From assembly GCA_035463115.1 (NCBI GenBank), contig DATHTO010000044.1, forward strand, positions 1 to 9,400: a DNA stretch of 9,400 nucleotides, in the 5' to 3' direction. This document shows positions 6,000-9,400 of the stretch, piece by piece (within the stretch, counting starts at the first letter, position 1; every line of letters begins with the position of its first letter). Both the position numbers and the translations under genes were made by a program. This stretch comes from BPGL01 sp035463115. GTDB lineage: Bacteria; Actinomycetota; UBA4738; HRBIN12. Below the pieces are notes generated by a model. The model was not told the origin of the DNA and did no database searches. It saw nothing but the letters and a program-made list of their open reading frames with translations.

Positions 6000-6989
6000 A
6001 TGTCCCCCGACGCCCTCTTCGAGGTCGCCCGACGCACGTTCGACACGCCGGAGTTCCGCGGGATCGAGTGCATCGAGGTCGAGGCGAAGTCGGTCATCAA
6101 CCGGGTGCCGGGCGGCGGCCTCCCGTTCGACTGGACGATCAACCCGTACAGGGGTTGCAGCCATGCCTGTACCTACTGCTTCGCTCGTCCGACGCACACG
6201 TTCCTCGACATGAACGCGGGTCGAGACTTCGAGACGAAGATCGTCGTCAAGGTGAACGCGCCCGAGGTGTTGCGCCGCGAGCTCGCGGCGCGTCGTTGGA
6301 AGGGCGAGCACATCGCGATGGGAACCGGCACCGACCCGTACCAACGGGTCGAAGGCCGTTACAAGCTCATGCGGGGCATCCTCGAAGCGCTGATCGACGC
6401 GCGGAACCCCTTCTCGATCCTCACGAAGAGCGCGCTGATCCTGCGGGACCTCGATCTGCTCGTGCAGGCGTCGGAGGTCGCGCCTGTGAGCGCCGCCTTC
6501 TCGATCGGCACGCTCGACGAGCGCGTCTGGCGCGAGACCGAACCGGGGACACCGCATCCGAAGGCGCGGATCGACGCCGTAAGGACGCTGACGGAGGCTG
6601 GCATCCCGACCGGGGTGTTGATGGCGCCCGTCCTTCCGGGGCTGAGCGACGCTCCAGAGCAGCTGCGCGCCGTCGTCGAGGGGGCGCTCGGAGCGGGCGC
6701 GACGCACGTGTCGCCGATCCTGCTGCACCTGCGACCAGGGGTACGCGAGGAGTTCATGCCGTGGCTCGCTGAACACCATCCGGATCTCGTCGCTCGGTAC
6801 GAGCAGATGTATCGACAGCCGTACGGGCCGAGGTCGGAGCGGGACGCGCTCGGCGCTCGCACCGGGGAGCTCGTCCGCGCGGCGCGGAAGCGCTGGCCGG
6901 AGCCGACGCGCGAGATACCTTCTGGGCATCGGTTCCGGCGCAGCGACCGGCGGCGCGAAGACGAACCGGCCCAGGCGACGCTGTGGTAG
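6000..6989 (+). CDS. Rv2578c-type radical SAM protein (SplB-like)
   Basis: A 329-residue radical SAM enzyme. The cluster motif C-x3-C-x2-C is C53, C57 and C60 in PYRGCSHACTYCFARPTH, and it would bind the 4Fe-4S cluster that cleaves S-adenosylmethionine. GTGTDPYQRVEGRYKLMRG (108-126) is characteristic of the SplB-like group (COG1533), often annotated 'DNA repair photolyase', and of the mycobacterial Rv2578c branch. No intein is present, although inteins are known in some members. The substrate of this branch is not established, so repair of DNA is an inference, supported here by the LexA box in the promoter. The start at 6000 is preferred over in-frame ATG 5979 and GTG 5991 because those lie within or against the operator and -10 element, while 6000 coincides with the predicted transcription start. 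The C-terminus is basic (RFRRSDRRRE). Confidence 0.88.
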   Translation: MSPDALFEVARRTFDTPEFRGIECIEVEAKSVINRVPGGGLPFDWTINPYRGCSHACTYCFARPTHTFLDMNAGRDFETKIVVKVNAPEVLRRELAARRWKGEHIAMGTGTDPYQRVEGRYKLMRGILEALIDARNPFSILTKSALILRDLDLLVQASEVAPVSAAFSIGTLDERVWRETEPGTPHPKARIDAVRTLTEAGIPTGVLMAPVLPGLSDAPEQLRAVVEGALGAGATHVSPILLHLRPGVREEFMPWLAEHHPDLVARYEQMYRQPYGPRSERDALGARTGELVRAARKRWPEPTREIPSGHRFRRSDRRREDEPAQATLW

Positions 6990-7014
6990 CGGCAGGGGCG
7001 ACGAGGGCGTTCGG

Positions 7015-7020
7015 TACAAT
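7015..7020 (+). promoter_or_regulatory. -10 element of the tRNA-Glu promoter
   Basis: TACAAT differs from the consensus TATAAT by one base and would start transcription near 7026-7028, only 3-5 bases before the mature tRNA. No convincing -35 element is present at 15-19 bp upstream. Confidence 0.55.
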
Positions 7021-7125
7021 CCGGAACCGCGGTCCCATCGTCTAGAGGCCTAGGACACCACCCTCTCAAGGTGGAGACACGGGTTCAAATCCCGTTGGGA
7101 CTACCGCGCACAGATGCGGTTCCGG
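7021..7125 (+). repeat. Complementary arms flanking the tRNA
   Basis: CCGGAACCGC (7021-7030), directly against the first tRNA base, is perfectly complementary to GCGGTTCCGG (7116-7125), 12 bases after the discriminator base. In a transcript starting upstream of 7021 the arms could pair as a 10-bp stem holding the pre-tRNA ends together. A transcript from the nearby -10 element would contain only the last few bases of the left arm. Confidence 0.5.
7031..7103 (+). tRNA. tRNA-Glu (anticodon CTC)
   Basis: A complete 73-base cloverleaf. Acceptor stem 7031-7037 pairs with 7096-7102. The D arm is 7040-7056 and holds the AGAGGCCT-type loop usual for tRNA-Glu. The anticodon stem is CCACC/GGTGG (7058-7062 with 7070-7074) with loop CTCTCAA and anticodon CTC at 7065-7067, reading GAG. 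The T stem ACGGG/CCCGT encloses TTCAAAT. The discriminator is A7103. The 3' CCA is not fully encoded: CC is followed by G, so CCA must be added after transcription. The first acceptor pair is G1-U72 rather than the usual G-C. The gene starts 41 bases after the radical SAM stop with no obvious terminator between them. Confidence 0.97.
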
Positions 7126-7176
7126 CGTCTCAGGAGATCGGCGCAGCAGCCGCACGGTTCCGGAGAGCGGAAGCCC

Positions 7177-7182
7177 TAGAGT
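7177..7182 (+). promoter_or_regulatory. -10 element of the small membrane protein gene, apparently leaderless
   Basis: TAGAGT (TANNNT) lies so that transcription would begin at about 7189, the first base of the GTG start codon. There is no Shine-Dalgarno sequence before it. No clear -35 element is seen, but a CGGTTCCGG copy (7155-7163) sits in that area. Confidence 0.5.
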
Positions 7183-7188
7183 CTCGGT

Positions 7189-7479
7189 GTGGACCCGAGC
7201 GAGCGGCTCCTGAAGCGCTCCATCGCCGCAGCGGTCGTGACATTCGCCGCCATTGGGATCGGTACGAGGTTCCCGATCATCACCTACGGCGGTTGGCCGA
7301 TCGTCGGTGCGGCGACCGCCACCTCGATAGCGCTCGGAACCGCCCTGGCGACACGCTCCCGCGCCGAACTGCGTCCCTGGCGCTACGTCGCATACGCGCT
7401 CGGATCGGTGTTGTTCGTCTTCGTGGCCTACTGGACCTTCGCGATCTGGAGGTTCTCGAGGTCCGACTTCACGTTCTAG
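7189..7479 (+). CDS. Small three-helix membrane protein, unknown function
   Basis: A 96-residue hydrophobic protein with three probable transmembrane segments at about 11-30, 34-53 and 66-86. A short basic N-terminus (DPSERLLKR) and a short tail (RFSRSDFTF) flank them. I recognise no family, and no catalytic motif is visible. The GTG at 7189 is taken as the start because it fits the leaderless promoter at 7177-7182 and leaves the first helix intact. It follows tRNA-Glu and lies 103 bases before another small membrane-anchored protein gene on the same strand; whether they are co-transcribed is not clear. The hydrophobic pattern and consistent GC-rich third codon positions support a real gene. 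Confidence 0.65.
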   Translation: MDPSERLLKRSIAAAVVTFAAIGIGTRFPIITYGGWPIVGAATATSIALGTALATRSRAELRPWRYVAYALGSVLFVFVAYWTFAIWRFSRSDFTF

Positions 7480-7582
7480 GCTGAGGCGGACGGATCAGGT
7501 GGCGATGTTCGGACCTCCACATCACGTCGGCGCAGCTTTGCGACACAGGCTCCTGTCGGGTCGCGATCCTTCGTCCGACCTC

Positions 7583-7804
7583 ATGCGGCGCATCGTCATC
7601 GTCGTCACCGTCCTGCTGATCGCCGTCGTCGGGATCTCCTGTTGGGCGCTCGACACGTCGACCGATGTGCCGGGCACGATCCACTTCCGCAACGGCAACG
7701 TGCTGCGGTGCGAGGTGGACCTCGCCGTCGGGGTCAACGAGACGGTCTGCGACGGCGACACCTATCGCTCCAGCCGGATCCAGCGGGTCGAAGGCGGGCA
7801 TTGA
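7583..7804 (+). CDS. Small membrane-anchored or secreted protein, unknown function
   Basis: A 73-residue protein. MRR is followed by a hydrophobic stretch (residues 4-23), IVIVVTVLLIAVVGISCWAL, which would act as an N-terminal anchor or uncleaved signal. A ~48-residue exported part follows, with the segments TIHFRNGNVLRCEVDLAVG and NETVCDGDTY. C43 and C56 could form a disulphide outside the membrane. C20 sits at the end of the hydrophobic stretch, but GISC is a poor lipobox (no Leu/Val at -3), so a lipoprotein is unlikely. An upstream in-frame GTG at 7499 would add 28 non-hydrophobic residues and bury the signal, so the ATG at 7583 is preferred. No Shine-Dalgarno sequence is seen. No family recognised. 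Confidence 0.55.
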   Translation: MRRIVIVVTVLLIAVVGISCWALDTSTDVPGTIHFRNGNVLRCEVDLAVGVNETVCDGDTYRSSRIQRVEGGH

Positions 7805-7818
7805 GTCCTCTCGAGGAC

Positions 7819-7844
7819 CCCGTCCGCGTCGCTACGCGGTCGGG
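7819..7844. terminator. Hairpin between convergent genes
   Basis: CCGCGT (7824-7829) pairs with ACGCGG (7834-7839) around a CGCT loop. After one T-T mismatch the stem continues for four more pairs (7819-7822 with 7841-7844). The TAG stop of the minus-strand gene (7832-7834) is inside it. A smaller hairpin, GTCCT-CTCG-AGGAC, is just to the left at 7805-7818. There is no T-run; the bidirectional terminator role is inferred from position. Confidence 0.6.
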
Positions 7845-8344
7845 ACCATCGGGTACTCCTCGATCAGGAACCAGTCGTCGTCGGCGACCGACATCTCGTT
7901 CCGCCAGCGGATCACGCCGGGGTCGGATGCGTCCCACGTGAACCGCAGCCGCGGGCCCTGCCCCTCGAACGACTCGAAGACGAGCCGATCCCCGTCGATC
8001 CAGCCCCGGTACACCGCCGCGTGGCCGTAGTTGTCGACCATCGACGCCCGGTATTGGCCGTCGCTCGGTGACCAGCCCGACACCCAATGCAACTGCCAGG
8101 TCAGGACGAACGTGCCGTCCTCCAGGAACTGGTCCTGCTCGTAGTCGCCCGCGATCCATCGACCGCCCTGCAGCTGCCGTGCGGTGCCGCGGCCGACACC
8201 GCGCATCGCGGGCGTTCCCGGTCCCATGCCGCCTTCGTGGATCTGCCCGTCCCACGTCACCTCGGGGAAGAACCGCCACAGCGCCTCCATCTCGGGGCCG
8301 ACCTCGATCGGCCTGGGAACCGATGCCACGTCCGTGCTGACCAT
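7832..8344 (-). CDS. DUF1579-like protein
   Basis: A 170-residue soluble protein with no signal peptide or membrane segment. Features of the DUF1579-type beta-barrel family are a Gly-rich segment with GGRWIAGDYEQDQF (60-73), a mid-protein SDGQYRASMVDNYG (94-107), then GWIDGDRLVFES (114-125) and a C-terminal WFLIEEYPM (158-166). Members have no established enzymatic role and many resemble small ligand-binding barrels. The start at 8344 is firm: AAGGAGG (8350-8356 on this strand) lies 5 bases upstream of the ATG. A longer frame to 8449 is rejected as it is Arg-rich and lacks such a site. It diverges from the GH76-like gene across 133 bp containing a perfect inverted repeat. Family membership is by pattern recall and only moderately sure. 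Confidence 0.75.
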   Translation of the reverse strand: MVSTDVASVPRPIEVGPEMEALWRFFPEVTWDGQIHEGGMGPGTPAMRGVGRGTARQLQGGRWIAGDYEQDQFLEDGTFVLTWQLHWVSGWSPSDGQYRASMVDNYGHAAVYRGWIDGDRLVFESFEGQGPRLRFTWDASDPGVIRWRNEMSVADDDWFLIEEYPMVPTA

Positions 8345-8396
8345 GACGACCTCCTTGTCTCGCTCGACAGTCGACCAGCGCGGCATCCTCGCGACG

Positions 8397-8412
8397 AGGG
8401 ACGGACGTCCCT
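8397..8412. promoter_or_regulatory. Inverted repeat in the DUF1579/GH76 divergent gap
   Basis: AGGGAC-GGAC-GTCCCT is a perfect inverted repeat with 6-bp arms and a 4-base centre, about midway between the two divergent start codons. It also contains the 8-bp palindrome GGACGTCC. A smaller palindrome TCGAC-A-GTCGA is at 8364-8374. The position suits an operator shared by both genes, but no -10/-35 pair was found to anchor it. Confidence 0.35.
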
Positions 8413-8477
8413 GCGGATCACGGCGAGCGGCCCGCCGAGGGAGACGCACGCTGGAGCGATGGAGGAAGCTGCGAGCG

Positions 8478-9400
8478 ATGGATCCGACCCGCTACGCCGA
8501 TGCGGCGTCCGACGCCTGGGGAGCCCTCGAACGTGCCGCGTTCGGGACGAAGTGGTTCCGGTTCGCGGTGCGTGAAGGCCCCGACACACGCACGACGGTG
8601 TCGCTCTGGACGCTGACGCACGTGATCGCCGCCGCGAGCGACCTCCGCGAGCTCGACCGGGGCGTCGACCTCGATCGCCTGCTCGGTCTCGTGCCGCGGT
8701 TCAGGGCCGACGAGGGGTACCTCCCGACGCCGACCTCGCGGTTGCGCTTCTACGACGACAACGCGTGGCTCGGCCTCCTGTCGCTCAGGCTGGCCGTGCG
8801 GACCGGCGACCGGGAGCATCGCCGGCGGGCCGCGCGGATCGTCCGCTTCCTGCGCCGGGGCATCCATCCCGACGGCGGCATCCGCTGGAAGGAAGGACAC
8901 GAGAGCCGCAACGCCTGCAGCACCGCGCCGACCAGCGAGCTGCTCGTCGCCCTCGGCGCGCCGGACGACCTCGAGCTCGCGCGAACGCTCGCGGCCTGGA
9001 TCGACGAGACGCTCCTCCGCGGCGACGGCACGATCGCCGATCGGATCGAAGGCACGGAACAGGAACCGACGGCATGGTCGTACCACCAAGGCGCGGCGAT
9101 CGGACTGCATCGACGCCTCGCCGATGCGACTGGCGACGCGACGCATCGAGGGCGAGCGATCCGTCTCGCGCACGCGTCGCTCGACGCGTTCGGGCCCGAA
9201 CGCAGCTGGACCGAGCCGCCACCGTTCCTCGTGATCTGGTTCCGGGAGCTGCTCGCTCTCCCCGACGTCGCGGCCGAAGCGGGCGAACGCCTACGCGCGC
9301 ATTGCGACCGCATGCTCGACGAGGGGCGCGACGCGGCCACCGGCCTCTTCACCGCCGGCGGTCTCGGCTCGTACGACGGACGCTCGACGATCGATCAGGC
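8478..9400 (+). CDS. GH76-like glycoside hydrolase (partial, runs off the right edge)
   Basis: The frame is open for 307 codons from ATG 8478 to the window end. The N-terminal 308 residues fit an (alpha/alpha)6-barrel of glycoside hydrolase family 76 (endo-alpha-1,6-mannanases). The adjacent aspartates D93-D94 in LRFYDDNAWLGL match the family's catalytic DD motif. Also visible are GGIRWKEGHESRNACSTAPT (133-152) and AWSYHQGAAIGLHRRLADAT (199-218). The family cleaves alpha-1,6-linked mannan; the actual substrate here is unknown. There is no signal peptide (MDPTRYADAASDAWGALERA), so this copy looks cytoplasmic, unlike many secreted GH76 enzymes. GGAGGA (8461-8466) lies 11 bases before the ATG. 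An ATG at 8459 is out of frame. It diverges from the DUF1579-like gene. Confidence 0.8.
   Translation, partial: MDPTRYADAASDAWGALERAAFGTKWFRFAVREGPDTRTTVSLWTLTHVIAAASDLRELDRGVDLDRLLGLVPRFRADEGYLPTPTSRLRFYDDNAWLGLLSLRLAVRTGDREHRRRAARIVRFLRRGIHPDGGIRWKEGHESRNACSTAPTSELLVALGAPDDLELARTLAAWIDETLLRGDGTIADRIEGTEQEPTAWSYHQGAAIGLHRRLADATGDATHRGRAIRLAHASLDAFGPERSWTEPPPFLVIWFRELLALPDVAAEAGERLRAHCDRMLDEGRDAATGLFTAGGLGSYDGRSTIDQ

Larger units (their letters stand above)
6930..7163. repeat. Cluster of four CGGTTCCGG motifs around the tRNA
   Basis: CGGTTCCGG occurs at 6930-6938 (inside the end of the radical SAM gene), 7117-7125 and 7155-7163. Its exact complement CCGGAACCG is at 7021-7029. The first two direct copies share CGGTTCCGGCG (11 bp). 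One copy lies just after the tRNA -10 element and another lies upstream of the -10 element of the next gene, so binding by a regulator is possible. Function is unknown. Confidence 0.45.

Noticed and set aside
5841..7019. 392-codon minus-strand frame opposite the radical SAM gene
   Set aside because: Antisense shadow of a gene with an intact C-x3-C-x2-C motif.
7031..7163. tRNA-Glu as an integration site with att repeats
   Set aside because: No integrase, no duplicated tRNA 3' end and no mobile gene is visible. The repeats found are short 9-mers outside the tRNA.
7538..7582. TTGCGA (7538-7543) as -35 of the 73-aa protein gene, with an imperfect inverted repeat CGACACAGG/CCTGTCG nearby
   Set aside because: No TANNNT box lies at 16-19 bp, and the hairpin is short and interrupted.
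8418..9173. 251-codon minus-strand frame opposite the GH76-like gene
   Set aside because: Shadow frame; the plus-strand frame is open to the window end and carries family motifs.

Overview
The window is very GC-rich, gene-dense DNA with short intergenic gaps. Several features point to an actinobacterium (Actinomycetota). These are a MutT1-type NUDIX/histidine-phosphatase fusion next to ppk, an Rv2578c-type radical SAM protein, a DUF5937-ArsR regulator, an SOS box of the TCGAAC-N4-GTTCGA type, and several apparently leaderless promoters. The lineage inside the phylum cannot be fixed from this sequence. There is no sign of phage, IS element, CRISPR array or other mobile DNA.

Layout from left to right. 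(1) The last codons of a Thermus-type isocitrate dehydrogenase (+) run into a strong hairpin and a possible 48-residue protein on the minus strand. (2) A DUF5937/ArsR-type one-protein regulator (+) follows, with an apparently leaderless promoter. (3) It converges, with a 41-bp overlap, on a three-gene minus-strand operon: ppk1, then a CYTH-CHAD protein, then a NUDIX/histidine-phosphatase protein. Both junctions are 4-bp GTGA overlaps. (4) Divergent from ppk, across a 155-bp gap, is a radical SAM gene whose promoter spacer contains an 11/12 match to the actinobacterial LexA box. (5) A tRNA-Glu(CTC) gene follows, surrounded by four copies of a 9-bp motif (CGGTTCCGG or its complement). (6) Next are a small three-helix membrane protein and a small membrane-anchored or secreted protein (+). 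(7) A DUF1579-like protein (-) diverges from a GH76-like glycoside hydrolase (+) that runs off the right edge.

How the genes may fit together. The central block reads as a stress and phosphate/nucleotide-maintenance neighbourhood. Ppk1 makes polyphosphate, CHAD domains bind polyphosphate, CYTH domains act on triphosphate-type substrates, and MutT1-type enzymes clean oxidised nucleotides. The divergent radical SAM protein belongs to the SplB-like 'DNA repair photolyase' group and appears to be under direct LexA control. That functional link is inference. The gene identities and the GTGA overlaps are read from the sequence.

The most interesting signals are the LexA box inside the radical SAM promoter, the CGGTTCCGG cluster with a perfect 10-bp leader/trailer complement around the tRNA, and the stop codons that fall inside hairpins at all three convergent junctions. 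Nothing here is clearly a wholly new system.
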